Source of the DNA: Bauldia sp.
Lineage (GTDB): Bacteria > Pseudomonadota > Alphaproteobacteria > Rhizobiales > Kaistiaceae
DNA length: 64,000 nucleotides
Direction of reading: 5' to 3'
NCBI GenBank assembly: GCA_028284325.1
Contig: JANQRX010000012.1
Span: 186,001-250,000 of the forward strand
The notes under the pieces are model-generated. The model did not search any database, was not told the origin of the DNA, and was given only the letters and a program-made list of their open reading frames with translations. How positions within the stretch are numbered: position 1 is the stretch's first letter; each line of letters begins with the position of its first letter. Positions 32,993 through 41,819 of the stretch are shown piece by piece. The translations under genes were made by a program, and so were the position numbers.

Positions 32993-34069
32993 ATGCTAGG
33001 CAGAATGACGGCAGCACTTTCGACGGTGGCAGTCGGCGCGGCCCTTGCGGCCGGTGGCGTCCTGGCCACACCAACCCAGGCAGCCGATTTCAATTTCCGT
33101 GCAATCGTCGGTCCCGACCTGAACGACGAGGACTACGACGGCATCATCGTCTTCAAGGACTATGTCGAGTCGCGGTCTAACGGCCGGATCGAGATCGAGA
33201 TCTTCGCGGGCACGACCCTGTGCGCGAACGGTGCGGAATGCCTGCAGGGCATCTCCGACGGCACGCTCGACGTCTACATCTCCACCTCGGGCGGCGCCGC
33301 CGGCATCTTCCCCTACGTGCAGGTCTTCGATCTTCCGTACCTGCTGCGCGACGACCGCGTCGCCGAGGCGGTCCTGACCGGCGAATTCCCCTACGTCATC
33401 CGCGACAAGGCGCTTGAGGATTCAGGCGGCACGATCCGGCTGATGACCATCGGCAACACCGGCGGCTGGCGGAACTTCGCCAACACCCAGCGTGTGGTCC
33501 GCACCCCGTCGGATATGGAAGGCCTGAAGATCCGCACCATCGTCGCCGACCTGCCGCAGGAACTGGTCAAGGCGCTCGGCGCCAGCCCGACGCCGATCCC
33601 GTGGCCGGAGCTGTTCACCTCGTTCCAGACGGGCGTGGTCGAAGGCTCCAAGAACGGCATCACCGACATCATGGGCATGAAGTTCCCCGATGCCGGCCTG
33701 AAGTTCGTCACGCTCGATGGCCACGCCTACATGGGCGCCCTGTGGTGGATCAACAACCAGCGCTTCCTCGACCTTCCGGACGATCTCAAGGTCGTGATGG
33801 TCAACGGCTTCACGGAGCTTCAGCAGGCCACCTTCGCTTCGCCGAAGCGGAAGTCGATCCAGGCCTATCAGGACTTCGTCGACATCGGCGGCTCGCTCTA
33901 CGTGCCCACGCCGGAGGAGAAGGCGATGTTCCGCGAGGCTGCGTCGCCGGTCTACGACTGGTTCAAGGACAACGTCCGGGGCGGCCCGGAAGTGTTCGAC
34001 GCACTGGTCGCCGCCGTCGGCGAAGCCGAGGCCGAGATCGATCGGTTGAACGCACTCGCGGTTCAGTAG
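32993..34069 (+). CDS. TRAP transporter substrate-binding protein (DctP family)
   Basis: 358 aa. A signal peptide of about 30 residues ends at TPTQAADF. Key features are NGRIEIEIFAGTTL, DVYISTSGG, and RTPSDMEGLKIRT, where the Arg usually binds the carboxylate of the ligand; the ligand is therefore probably an acid (sugar acid, sialic acid, keto acid). A clear terminator follows. Confidence 0.92.
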   Translation: MLGRMTAALSTVAVGAALAAGGVLATPTQAADFNFRAIVGPDLNDEDYDGIIVFKDYVESRSNGRIEIEIFAGTTLCANGAECLQGISDGTLDVYISTSGGAAGIFPYVQVFDLPYLLRDDRVAEAVLTGEFPYVIRDKALEDSGGTIRLMTIGNTGGWRNFANTQRVVRTPSDMEGLKIRTIVADLPQELVKALGASPTPIPWPELFTSFQTGVVEGSKNGITDIMGMKFPDAGLKFVTLDGHAYMGALWWINNQRFLDLPDDLKVVMVNGFTELQQATFASPKRKSIQAYQDFVDIGGSLYVPTPEEKAMFREAASPVYDWFKDNVRGGPEVFDALVAAVGEAEAEIDRLNALAVQ

Positions 34070-34095
34070 GCTCGACGCCAGGCTGAACGAACAGG

Positions 34096-34123
34096 GAGCC
34101 GCCCTTCGGGGCGGCTCTTTCTT
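34096..34123 (+). terminator. Rho-independent terminator of the TRAP operon
   Basis: GAGCCGCCC-TTCG-GGGCGGCTC followed by TTTCTT, a 9-bp perfect stem with a TTCG tetraloop and a U-rich tail. It lies 27 bp after the binding-protein stop. Confidence 0.93.
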
Positions 34124-34140
34124 GTGGCGAAGGTCGACGC

Positions 34141-34974
34141 CTAACCGGCCAGGTCGCGCCAGTCGCGCGTCACGCTGTCGCGTGCGGCAAAGATCTCGCC
34201 GCTCGCCGGATCACTGAACAGCTCGAACTCCTTGCGCCGCGGCGCCACCATGTGCGGTGCGAAGCCTTCCGTATCGTCGGGCGCGTTGGCATGCAGCGCC
34301 AGCCAGTGGAAGCCGGGACCGGCGTCGTCGAGCATGGCGCCGATGTGGTCGCCGATATCGCGGTCGTCCGGGCAGAACTCGATCAGGAACTTGTCGAACA
34401 CCGGGTTACCGCGCGCTTCCAGCTCCTGCGCGATCTCCTTGATGTAGCCGGCATCGGTGCCGGGCAGCGGTAAGAGCGACGCCAGCGGCGCGAGGTCCCG
34501 GCACACCAGGACCGGAATCCCGTAACGCGACGCGGCCTCGACCAGCGCGCCCGCGAACGGCTCCAGGAAGGCGGTGCCCATATGGGCGTCGAGATGGGTC
34601 GGACGGATGCCGTCGGCGAGCGCCCGCTCGATCTGCGCCGCGATCTCGTCGGTAACGGCGGCCGGGTCCGCGTGGCGGGCGACCGCATCGGGCTGACGGT
34701 GGAAACAGCCTTCCTCGTCGGTGAGGCCCGCCACCGGGCCGATCAGCGGCCGCCAGCGATACGCCGACCATTCCGAGGTCAGCGTGATGTGGATGCCGAG
34801 GTCCTGGTCCGGCGCGCTGTGCCAGTCCTCGACCGCGTCCCGATACCAGGGGCAGGGCACCATCACCGACGCGGAGGTCACCACGCCTGCTGCCCTGAGC
34901 GCCTTCCACGCGACCACCGAACCACGACTGACGCCGACATCGTCGAGATGGGCGAGGATCTGTTGCGTCGCCAT
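34141..34974 (-). CDS. ChbG/YdjC-family polysaccharide deacetylase-like protein
   Basis: 277 aa. The metal-site motifs are HLDDVGVS near the start (usual form ADDFGLS, Asp ligand) and THLDAHMG (usual form HxDSHxH). E. coli ChbG removes an acetyl group from chitooligosaccharides; other members are of unknown substrate. The start at 34974 overlaps the NagB-like gene stop (TGATG), so translation is coupled. It ends 18 bp from the TRAP terminator on the other strand. Likely acts on an acetylated amino sugar together with the upstream gene. Confidence 0.85.
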   Translation of the reverse strand: MATQQILAHLDDVGVSRGSVVAWKALRAAGVVTSASVMVPCPWYRDAVEDWHSAPDQDLGIHITLTSEWSAYRWRPLIGPVAGLTDEEGCFHRQPDAVARHADPAAVTDEIAAQIERALADGIRPTHLDAHMGTAFLEPFAGALVEAASRYGIPVLVCRDLAPLASLLPLPGTDAGYIKEIAQELEARGNPVFDKFLIEFCPDDRDIGDHIGAMLDDAGPGFHWLALHANAPDDTEGFAPHMVAPRRKEFELFSDPASGEIFAARDSVTRDWRDLAG

Positions 34975-35849
34975 CAGCGCAGCCCCGGTTCCGGCAGGTC
35001 GAGCACCTCGCGCGTCACGTCGAGCGACAGGTTCGCGTGGCGCTGCGCCAGCGAGGCCGGGAAGGCGGCGGTCACCGGCCCGAACAGTAGCCGGCGGATG
35101 GCCGCGCATTGCCAGGCACGGTTCATGACGATGCGCAGACGCGACGCGCCGAGAATATCCTTCATGCCCACCGTCACCGCCAGGTGCGGAATGCGGCTGG
35201 CATTGCCGCGCGCCGCCGTCACCGCATTGATGAGGCGGGTTTCCGGCGTCAGCGCCACGATCCGCGTGCCCAGCGTCGCGAACCAATCCGGGTCGTCACG
35301 GCCGGGCACCGGATCGTTGAAGGCGAGGTGGCCGGTGATCCCGACCCCGGCGTAACAGACATCGACCCCGCCATGGTCCGCGGTCAGCGCCGCCATGCGG
35401 CCGAGGTCGGCCGGATCGGGGGTGACGACGGTCGGGCGCTTGGCCGCCGGCAACAGGTCGAGCAGGTGTTCGCGCGCATGCCGGCGGAAGCTCAGCGGAT
35501 CGTCGTCCGGAATCCAGTCGCCTGCCAGCGTCAGATATTCGTCCATCAGGACAAGCGTCAGCCGGTCCAGCGACAGGTCGCCGTCGTTGCAGGCTTTGGC
35601 CAGCAGGTCGTACTGGCCCACCGGCCCGACCGGGCCGATCATCAGCACCCGCCGCTGGCCGGCCGCCACCAGTTCGTCGTAGTCCGTCAGGATGGTCTGC
35701 GCGAACGTTGCGATCAGCGCGTCGTTGTCGTCGTGCACGGTCAGCGGCACCGGCGATTGGGCGACGACTTCGTCCGGCGACAGGGCAAGAGCGGCCACGG
35801 TGTCGCGGTCGAGTCCGGCATAGGGATCAGTGGTAGCGCGGTCGTTCAT
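34974..35849 (-). CDS. Glucosamine-6-phosphate deaminase-like (NagB family) with altered active site
   Basis: 291 aa NagB/6-phosphogluconolactonase-fold protein. LMDEY (about 101-105) keeps the ring-opening Asp region of NagB. The next catalytic loop, normally GxGxDGHxAFNEP, reads GVGITGHLAFNDP (168-180): the second Asp is replaced by Thr172, His174 is kept, and the terminal Glu is Asp179. So the catalysis or the substrate probably differs from NagB. It overlaps the ChbG-like gene downstream and the AraC regulator upstream (ATGA) by a few nt. Likely part of amino-sugar catabolism. Confidence 0.8.
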   Translation of the reverse strand: MNDRATTDPYAGLDRDTVAALALSPDEVVAQSPVPLTVHDDNDALIATFAQTILTDYDELVAAGQRRVLMIGPVGPVGQYDLLAKACNDGDLSLDRLTLVLMDEYLTLAGDWIPDDDPLSFRRHAREHLLDLLPAAKRPTVVTPDPADLGRMAALTADHGGVDVCYAGVGITGHLAFNDPVPGRDDPDWFATLGTRIVALTPETRLINAVTAARGNASRIPHLAVTVGMKDILGASRLRIVMNRAWQCAAIRRLLFGPVTAAFPASLAQRHANLSLDVTREVLDLPEPGLR

Positions 35850-36673
35850 GGCCCTTCCAGGTCGCTGCGGCGATAGTAGTCGTAGGGCGAAACGCCGCGC
35901 AGCTTGCGAAACGTTCGGTAGAACTGCGGATAGCCGGCGAAGCCGGCGTCGAGGGCCACCGTGAGCAGGTTGGCTTTCGGCGTGTCTTGCAGGGCGCGAT
36001 CCACACGGTCAAGCTTCTGCTCGCCGCGATAGCGCACGATGCTCTTGCCCGTCTGCTGCTTGAACAACCGCCCCAGCCGATTGGCGCTGAGCCCGCTCAT
36101 GCGGCCAAGCTGATCGAGCGACTGGTCGGGATCGGCCTGCAGCGCGTTGGCGGCTCGCCCCACGGCCGGGTGGACGGCGGTCACCTGCTGCGCCGGTGCC
36201 CGGGTCCACAGGTACCAGGCGCGGGCCAGCCACCAGCGATAGCCCTCCGCCCGCGCGTCCTCGTCATCCGTGGCGTGGATGCCGGCCGCGATGGCCTCCA
36301 GTTCGGCGGACTCGCGCGCGCCCAGCGTACGCGGCCCGGTCGGCCCGGCGACCTCCCCGACACGTAGCGGCGGCATCGCTGGCGAGCCCTCCGCCAACAG
36401 GCGTGGCGCGATCAGAAACACCCACATGTCGAAATCGGCCGTCTCGGACAGGAGCACGTGTTCCTGACCGGCGAAGGCCCACAGGACGGAGCCGGCGCGC
36501 AGGATCACGATCCGACCGTCGATCAGATACCGCATGCGGCCCGACAGACCGTGGAGCACCACCAGTTCGAGGTGACGCTGCGGATGGCGCTCGAAACGCC
36601 GCCGCGACGAACGCCGCCAGCACGCCGCCGGCACGTCGATGAGGATGGGCGGAGGTGTGGGGTCGACAACCAT
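35846..36673 (-). CDS. AraC family transcriptional regulator
   Basis: 275 aa from the chosen start. The N-terminal half is a cupin-like sensor (LELVVLHGLSGRMRYLIDG, then GSVLWAFAGQEHVLL). HTH1 is in DQSLDQLGRMSGLSANRLGRLF and HTH2 in VALDAGFAGYPQFYRTFRKLRGVSP (given in parts). The start is uncertain: Met at 36673 is preferred, since the region upstream is AT-rich, divergent promoter DNA; no clear Shine-Dalgarno is seen for any candidate. It overlaps the deaminase-like gene by ATGA and should control the deacetylase/deaminase unit and perhaps the TRAP genes or PhyH. Confidence 0.85.
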   Translation of the reverse strand: MVVDPTPPPILIDVPAACWRRSSRRRFERHPQRHLELVVLHGLSGRMRYLIDGRIVILRAGSVLWAFAGQEHVLLSETADFDMWVFLIAPRLLAEGSPAMPPLRVGEVAGPTGPRTLGARESAELEAIAAGIHATDDEDARAEGYRWWLARAWYLWTRAPAQQVTAVHPAVGRAANALQADPDQSLDQLGRMSGLSANRLGRLFKQQTGKSIVRYRGEQKLDRVDRALQDTPKANLLTVALDAGFAGYPQFYRTFRKLRGVSPYDYYRRSDLEGP

Positions 36674-36753
36674 AAACGTAATGAAATCGGCGAAATCAGC
36701 ATAGATATGCCCCATAACGTCGATAAAATGCAATATCAAAGAGGGAGGAACCG
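36674..36753. promoter_or_regulatory. AT-rich divergent promoter region, AraC operon / PhyH gene
   Basis: 80 bp markedly richer in A+T than the rest of the window, between the AraC start and the PhyH start. The Shine-Dalgarno GAGGGAGGA for PhyH is at its right end. No individual -35/-10 pair is certain. Confidence 0.45.
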
Positions 36754-37479
36754 ATGACCGAACGCCACGCCCAGTTCCGCAGACAGGGCTATGTCACCCT
36801 GCCGGGGGCGCTCGACGCCGACGAACTGGCGACCCTGCGGCGCGTGTGCGACACCCTGCTGGACGAGCCCGTCGACGACGGCGGCAGCGGCCGGCACAAG
36901 ATCGGCCTCGGCGAGGACCGCCGCTTTATGGCCCATCGCCACGAGGAGTTTCCCGAGCTGGAATCCTTGATCCTTGGCGAGCGGATGGCGGCACTGACCT
37001 CCGAACTGCTCGGGCAGGACGCTCTCCTCTTCAACGAACAGTTCGTGGTCAAGGGCGCCGACAGCGGTGCGAGCTTCGCCTGGCATCAGGACGGGGCCTA
37101 TGTGGGCTACGACCACGCGCCGTACCTCACCGTCTGGATGGCGCTCGACGACACGACGGAGGAGAACGGCTGTGTCTACGTCCTGCCGCGCAACCTCGAC
37201 GCCAGGCCGGACCTCGACCCTCACACGTGGCTCGACGACACCCGTGAACTGAACGGCTATGAAGGTTCCGAATCCGGCATCCCGGCCGTGTGTCCGGCCG
37301 GGTCGATCGTGGCGTTCTCAAGCGTCACGCTGCATCGCTCCGGTGCCAACACGACGGACAGGCGCCGTCGCGCCTACATCTGCCAGTATTCGGTCGAGCC
37401 CATCCGCGATCCGAAGACGGGCGGCCTGAAGCGTTTCGCCAAGCCGCTGGGTCGTGCCCGCGTCGAGACGGCGGCCTGA
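36754..37479 (+). CDS. Phytanoyl-CoA dioxygenase (PhyH) family protein
   Basis: 241 aa Fe(II)/2-oxoglutarate-dependent oxygenase. The iron ligands appear as H111 and D113 in AWHQDGAYVGY and H194 in VTLHRSGANTTDRRRRAY, where the downstream Arg binds 2-oxoglutarate. Members hydroxylate varied small molecules; the real substrate is unknown. ATG 36754 has GAGGGAGGA just upstream. It is divergent from the AraC regulator. Confidence 0.9.
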   Translation: MTERHAQFRRQGYVTLPGALDADELATLRRVCDTLLDEPVDDGGSGRHKIGLGEDRRFMAHRHEEFPELESLILGERMAALTSELLGQDALLFNEQFVVKGADSGASFAWHQDGAYVGYDHAPYLTVWMALDDTTEENGCVYVLPRNLDARPDLDPHTWLDDTRELNGYEGSESGIPAVCPAGSIVAFSSVTLHRSGANTTDRRRRAYICQYSVEPIRDPKTGGLKRFAKPLGRARVETAA

Positions 37480-37496
37480 CCTTGGCCGGGATCGCT

Positions 37497-38006
37497 CTAG
37501 CGGAACGGATAGAGCCAGGGGCGGTAGTCGGCCACCAGCGTATGCGCGGCCTCGATCTCCTCCGGCGTCATCTTCTTGATGACTTCCTCGAGGCTGATGG
37601 CGGCGTCGGGATCGCCGCCGATCGCCGACAGCGTGTACCACATGTAGGCGCGCACCAGATCGGGCGCCGGCATGCCGCGGCCGATCTCGTAATACCAGCC
37701 GATCCCCGACTGGGCGCCGGGGTGTCCCTTCAGGGACGACCGCAGGTACCACTCGAAGGCACGCCGGTCGTCCCGTTCGACGCCGAGCCCCTGCGCATAC
37801 ATGACCCCGATCAGCTCCTCGGCATCGGCGTTGCCGGAGCGGGCCAGCGGGTGCAGCGCCTCGAGGGCTGCGGCGAAGTCGTTCGCGTCCATCAGGTCGC
37901 GGGCGCGCTCCAGTTCGGAGTTCGCCCACGCCGGGCCGGCGCTCCCTGCAATGACGGTGAGAACAACAGCCAAAACCTTGATTTGATGATGCATTCGGCG
38001 TCTCAT
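37497..38006 (-). CDS. Sel1-repeat protein, exported
   Basis: 169 aa from the chosen start. A signal peptide (KVLAVVLTVIAGSAGPAWA) leads to TPR-like Sel1 repeats: NADAEELIGVMYAQGLGVERDDRRAFEWYLRSS, then HPGAQSGIGWYYEIGRGM and DLVRAYMWYTLSAIGG (in parts). Sel1 proteins usually mediate protein-protein contacts; role unknown. Starts at 38006 or 37994 (Met) are both possible. It faces away from the peroxidase-like gene to its right. Confidence 0.75.
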   Translation of the reverse strand: MRRRMHHQIKVLAVVLTVIAGSAGPAWANSELERARDLMDANDFAAALEALHPLARSGNADAEELIGVMYAQGLGVERDDRRAFEWYLRSSLKGHPGAQSGIGWYYEIGRGMPAPDLVRAYMWYTLSAIGGDPDAAISLEEVIKKMTPEEIEAAHTLVADYRPWLYPFR

Positions 38007-38047
38007 GGTCCTGTTCTGGCGGCAACACAATCGGGCGGAATCTGACG

Positions 38048-39406
38048 ATGCCACGTGCGGGAAGGTCAAGTCGAATTGTCGTCGCAGCCGGTGTGGTTGC
38101 CTGGCTGGTCGCGGCCGTCGGCGCGCCGGCCTTGGTCGCCGCGGCCGAACTGCCGCCGCCGATGAGCGACAGCGACTTCCGACCCTTCGACGAACGCCGC
38201 GCCGCGCTCGGCCGGCTGCTGTTCTACGACAAGATCCTGTCCGGCAACCGCAACATTTCCTGCGGCACCTGCCACCATCACGACCTCGCCGGCTCCGACG
38301 GCCTGTCGCTCGGGGTCGGTGAAGGCGGGGTCGGCCTCGGGCCCGAGCGTGTCATCCCGACCGGCGTCGACCAACCGAACAAGCGCGTGCCGCGCAACGC
38401 CAACGCCCTGTTCAATCTCGGCCATCGCGATGTCCGGGTGCTGTTCCACGACGGCCGTGTCTCGGACGACGACGTCTACGGCACCGGCTTCAACACCCCG
38501 GCGGAGGAATGGCTGCCGCCGGGGCTGCAGAGCGTGCTGGCGGCGCAGGCGCTGTTTCCCGTGACCTCGCCGGTCGAGATGGCCGGCACGCCCGAAGAAA
38601 ACGACATCGGCGCCGTCCGCAACAAGCGCATCGACCGGGTCTGGCCGGTCCTGGTCGCGCGGCTCACCGCCATACCCGACTACGTCGATCGCTTCCGCGC
38701 CGCCTGGCCTGACATCGCCAGCGCCGAGGACATCTCGATCGTCCATGTCGGCAACGCGATCGACGACTTCATCAACAGCGAGTGGCGATCGTTCACGAGC
38801 CCCTTCGACGCCTATCTGGCGGGCGATGCGACGGCGCTCGATCCGCAGGCGGAGAAGGGCCTGCGGCTGTTCTACGGCAAGGCCGGCTGCGCCGGGTGTC
38901 ACGCCGGTCCTCTGCTGACCGACCAGGATTTCCATGCCCTGGCCCTGCCGCCCTTCGGACCGGGCAGGGTCCGCGCGTTCGATCCCAGGGTCCGCGATGT
39001 CGGCCGCATGTCGGAATCCGATCGCATCGAGGACGCCTATCGGTTCCGCACGCCGTCGCTCCGCAACGTCGCCGAAACCGGGCCGTGGGGCCACAACGGC
39101 GCCTACGGCACGCTCGACGGCATGGTCCGCCATCACCTCGATCCGCTGGCCGCGCTCGATCGCTGGGACCGCCGGCAACTGGTCCTGCCCCGCAACGCCT
39201 CGTTCGCCGCGACCGACTTCGCCGTGTGGGAGGACCGGTTCGAGATGGCCCGTTTCAGGCGCGCGGTGGACATCACCCCGGTCGAGCTCACCGACGCAGA
39301 GGTCGACGCGCTGGTGGCGTTCCTGACGTCGCTCAGCGATGACAAGGCCCTGGCCGGCCGGCTTGGCCGTCCGGAGTCGGTGCCGAGCGGCCTGTCGGTC
39401 GACTGA
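38048..39406 (+). CDS. Dihaem cytochrome c peroxidase / MauG family protein
   Basis: 452 aa, exported (signal ends at LVAAAEL). Two haem sites are visible: CGTCH near residue 72, in NISCGTCHHHDLAG, and CAGCH near 280, in GCAGCHAGPL. The GWGHNGAYGTLDGMVRHHLDP-like segment (TGPWGHNGAYGTLDGM) near the end is typical. It reduces hydrogen peroxide with electrons from a cytochrome, or modifies a partner as in MauG; the latter is not indicated here. Overlaps the upstream region of the Sel1 gene promoter. The next gene follows by 14 bp. Confidence 0.9.
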   Translation: MPRAGRSSRIVVAAGVVAWLVAAVGAPALVAAAELPPPMSDSDFRPFDERRAALGRLLFYDKILSGNRNISCGTCHHHDLAGSDGLSLGVGEGGVGLGPERVIPTGVDQPNKRVPRNANALFNLGHRDVRVLFHDGRVSDDDVYGTGFNTPAEEWLPPGLQSVLAAQALFPVTSPVEMAGTPEENDIGAVRNKRIDRVWPVLVARLTAIPDYVDRFRAAWPDIASAEDISIVHVGNAIDDFINSEWRSFTSPFDAYLAGDATALDPQAEKGLRLFYGKAGCAGCHAGPLLTDQDFHALALPPFGPGRVRAFDPRVRDVGRMSESDRIEDAYRFRTPSLRNVAETGPWGHNGAYGTLDGMVRHHLDPLAALDRWDRRQLVLPRNASFAATDFAVWEDRFEMARFRRAVDITPVELTDAEVDALVAFLTSLSDDKALAGRLGRPESVPSGLSVD

Positions 39407-39420
39407 TCGACCCCATCCGG

Positions 39421-41769
39421 ATGCTCACCAACGATCCCTTTGCAGCGCCGTCGTTTGCCCTGTCGCGGCGCGGCGACGACCCCGTGCCCCGGTCGCGCAC
39501 CAAGTGGGACGTGCTGTTCGCGCCGACGCAAGACACCGGCGTCCCCCTCGGCGGCATCGGCACCGGCGGCATCATGCGCGCCTCCACCGGGGCGTTCAGC
39601 CGCTGGACCATCAAGGCCGGAGGCGTGAAGCAGTTCACGCTGCCGTCTGCCGGCTTCGTCCTGCGCGTCGCGCGTGAGGGCAGGGCGCCGAGAGGTTTCG
39701 CCCTCCAGCCGGCCCCTGACAGCGACGAGATGTCGGCGTTCACCTACGCGGGGCCGGCCGACCACTGGCACGGCCTGTTTCCCAAGGCCTGGCATCGCCA
39801 TGACGCCCTCGATGGCGTCGAAGTCGGGTGCCTGTCGTTCTCGCCGGTGATCCCCGGCCAGCTCGACGCCGCCCGGCTGCCCCTGGCGCTGTTCAAATGG
39901 CGGCTCACCAACCGGGGCGACACGCCACTCGATGCAAGCCTTGCCTTCACCTTCCCGAACCTCAACGGCTGGTTCACCGATTTTGGCGAAGACCGCCCGG
40001 AGCGACCGGCGACCGGCACGTTCAACCGCGCCGTCGCCGACGACGCGTTCGAGGGGGTGGTGCTCGATCGCGCCCGTGCCGGCGACAGCCTTGGCGAATC
40101 CACCGGCGAATGGGCGATCGCCTGCCGCCGCGACGACGGCGTTGAGACCAGCGCCAGCGTGTGCTTCGACGGCTATGGCGACGGCGCGGAATTCTGGGCC
40201 CCCTTCATCGCTGACGGCGACGCGCCCGCCCTGGCGGAGAGCTGGATCGTGGAGGGCGGGTTTCGCGAGAACCTGCCCGGCCTGCCCACCGGTGCCGTCG
40301 CGGGGCGTGTGGCGCTCAAGCCAGGCGAAAGCCGTGAGCTGACCTTCTGCCTCGTCTGGGATCTGCCGGTGATCAGCTTCGGGCAGGGCCGCCGCTGGTA
40401 TCGCGGTTACACGGACGACTGGGGCGTGGAGGGGCGCAGCGCTGCTGAGCTCTGCCGCCACGCGCTCAGCCACGACGCCTCGTGGGACGCCGATATCGAC
40501 GCCTGGCACCGCGATGTCGCGCGTGAAGTCGGCGACGCGCCGCACCAGGCCGGCATGGCCATTAACGAGCTCTATTTCCTGGTCGACGGCCTTTCGGTGC
40601 TGACCTCGGCCAGGGGCTCGCCTGACGGCCGGCCGCATTTCGGCCTGATCGAGTGCCACGACTACGCGCTCTACAACACGCTCGACCTGTGGGTTTATGC
40701 GGCGGAGGCGGTGGGCCGCCACTTCCCCGAGCTTGCCGCCATGGTGGCCGAGGATTACGCCGACCAGACGCTGGCGACCGACGCGCGCTGGCGTCGCCAT
40801 CGCTGGCACCACCACCTGTTCGCGGTCAATTCCGCCGGCACTTGCCCCCACGATGTCGGCGGACCAACGGAAGACCCTTTCGTGGTGCCGAACTCCTACA
40901 CCTACCGCGACGGCAATGAGTGGAAGGACCTCAACTGCGACCTCGTCCTGTGCGTCTATCGCGAGGGACGGGCCATGGGCGCCGACTGGCGTCGGCGGCT
41001 CTTTCCGGCGGTCAGGACGGCCATCGACCACCTCCAGCAGTTCGACCGTGACGGCGACGGCCTGATCGAGAACGACGGCACGCCCGACCAGACCTTCGAC
41101 AACATCCCCATGAAGGGACCGTCGAGCTACTGCGGCGGACTGTGGCTGGCGGCGCTGACCGCCGGTGTGGCTTTGGCGGAAGAAGCCGGCGAGGACGCGC
41201 TTGCGGCCCGCTGGCGCGAACAGGCCGCGGCGGCGGGCGAGGCCTACACAACAAAACTGTTCAACGGCAGCCACTTCCGCGTCGATACCGACGGTCCGTT
41301 GTCCGAGGCCTGCTTCATCGAGCAACTGTTCGGACCGTTTCTCGCCCGGCGGCTCGGCCTCGGCGACCTGGTGCCGCCCGAGATGGCCCGCGCCGCGCTG
41401 CGGACCGTCTTTGAGCGCAACTTCGTGGAGGCCGGTGGCGGCGAGGGCGCGGTCTCGTTGTCGGGCATCCCCGAGACGGCGCGGGAGCACCTGCCGCACG
41501 CGGCGGACCGCACCTTCCAGACCAGCGAAATCCAGCCCGGGTTCAATTTCTCCTTCGCCGCGCAGCTCGAATCCTGGGGGCTCGACGCCGAGGCCGACCG
41601 CCTCCGCCGCGCGCTCCACCACGAGCTGCACGTGCGCCGCAACCTCGTGTTCCAGACGCCCGCCGCCTACGATCGCAGCGGCGAGACCTGCCGCGCCATC
41701 CTCAACATGCGCCCGCTGGCAGTGTGGTGGCTGGCTCCACCCGCGTCTCCGGCCTCCGGCGCGTCCTGA
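39421..41769 (+). CDS. GH116 family glycoside hydrolase (glucosylceramidase/GBA2-like), cytoplasmic
   Basis: 782 aa. The N-terminal beta domain begins VPLGGIGTGGIMRAST, typical of GH116, and the C-terminal (alpha/alpha)6 domain holds the catalytic pair. The nucleophile is E411 in GLIECHDYALYNTLD and the acid/base is D556 in NDGTPDQTFDN, which match the GBA2/SSO1353 positions. No signal peptide is seen, so it acts in the cytoplasm on imported glycosides or glycolipids. It follows the peroxidase by 14 bp. Confidence 0.9.
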   Translation: MLTNDPFAAPSFALSRRGDDPVPRSRTKWDVLFAPTQDTGVPLGGIGTGGIMRASTGAFSRWTIKAGGVKQFTLPSAGFVLRVAREGRAPRGFALQPAPDSDEMSAFTYAGPADHWHGLFPKAWHRHDALDGVEVGCLSFSPVIPGQLDAARLPLALFKWRLTNRGDTPLDASLAFTFPNLNGWFTDFGEDRPERPATGTFNRAVADDAFEGVVLDRARAGDSLGESTGEWAIACRRDDGVETSASVCFDGYGDGAEFWAPFIADGDAPALAESWIVEGGFRENLPGLPTGAVAGRVALKPGESRELTFCLVWDLPVISFGQGRRWYRGYTDDWGVEGRSAAELCRHALSHDASWDADIDAWHRDVAREVGDAPHQAGMAINELYFLVDGLSVLTSARGSPDGRPHFGLIECHDYALYNTLDLWVYAAEAVGRHFPELAAMVAEDYADQTLATDARWRRHRWHHHLFAVNSAGTCPHDVGGPTEDPFVVPNSYTYRDGNEWKDLNCDLVLCVYREGRAMGADWRRRLFPAVRTAIDHLQQFDRDGDGLIENDGTPDQTFDNIPMKGPSSYCGGLWLAALTAGVALAEEAGEDALAARWREQAAAAGEAYTTKLFNGSHFRVDTDGPLSEACFIEQLFGPFLARRLGLGDLVPPEMARAALRTVFERNFVEAGGGEGAVSLSGIPETAREHLPHAADRTFQTSEIQPGFNFSFAAQLESWGLDAEADRLRRALHHELHVRRNLVFQTPAAYDRSGETCRAILNMRPLAVWWLAPPASPASGAS

Positions 41770-41819
41770 CGCCCGCCGCGATCTTTGCGCGACGCGAGGC
41801 GGTCGACTAACGTCCGGCC

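Noticed and set aside
39133..41631. Long open frame (832 codons) on the minus strand
   Set aside because: Antisense of the GH116 gene and the peroxidase gene end; composition is that of a shadow frame.
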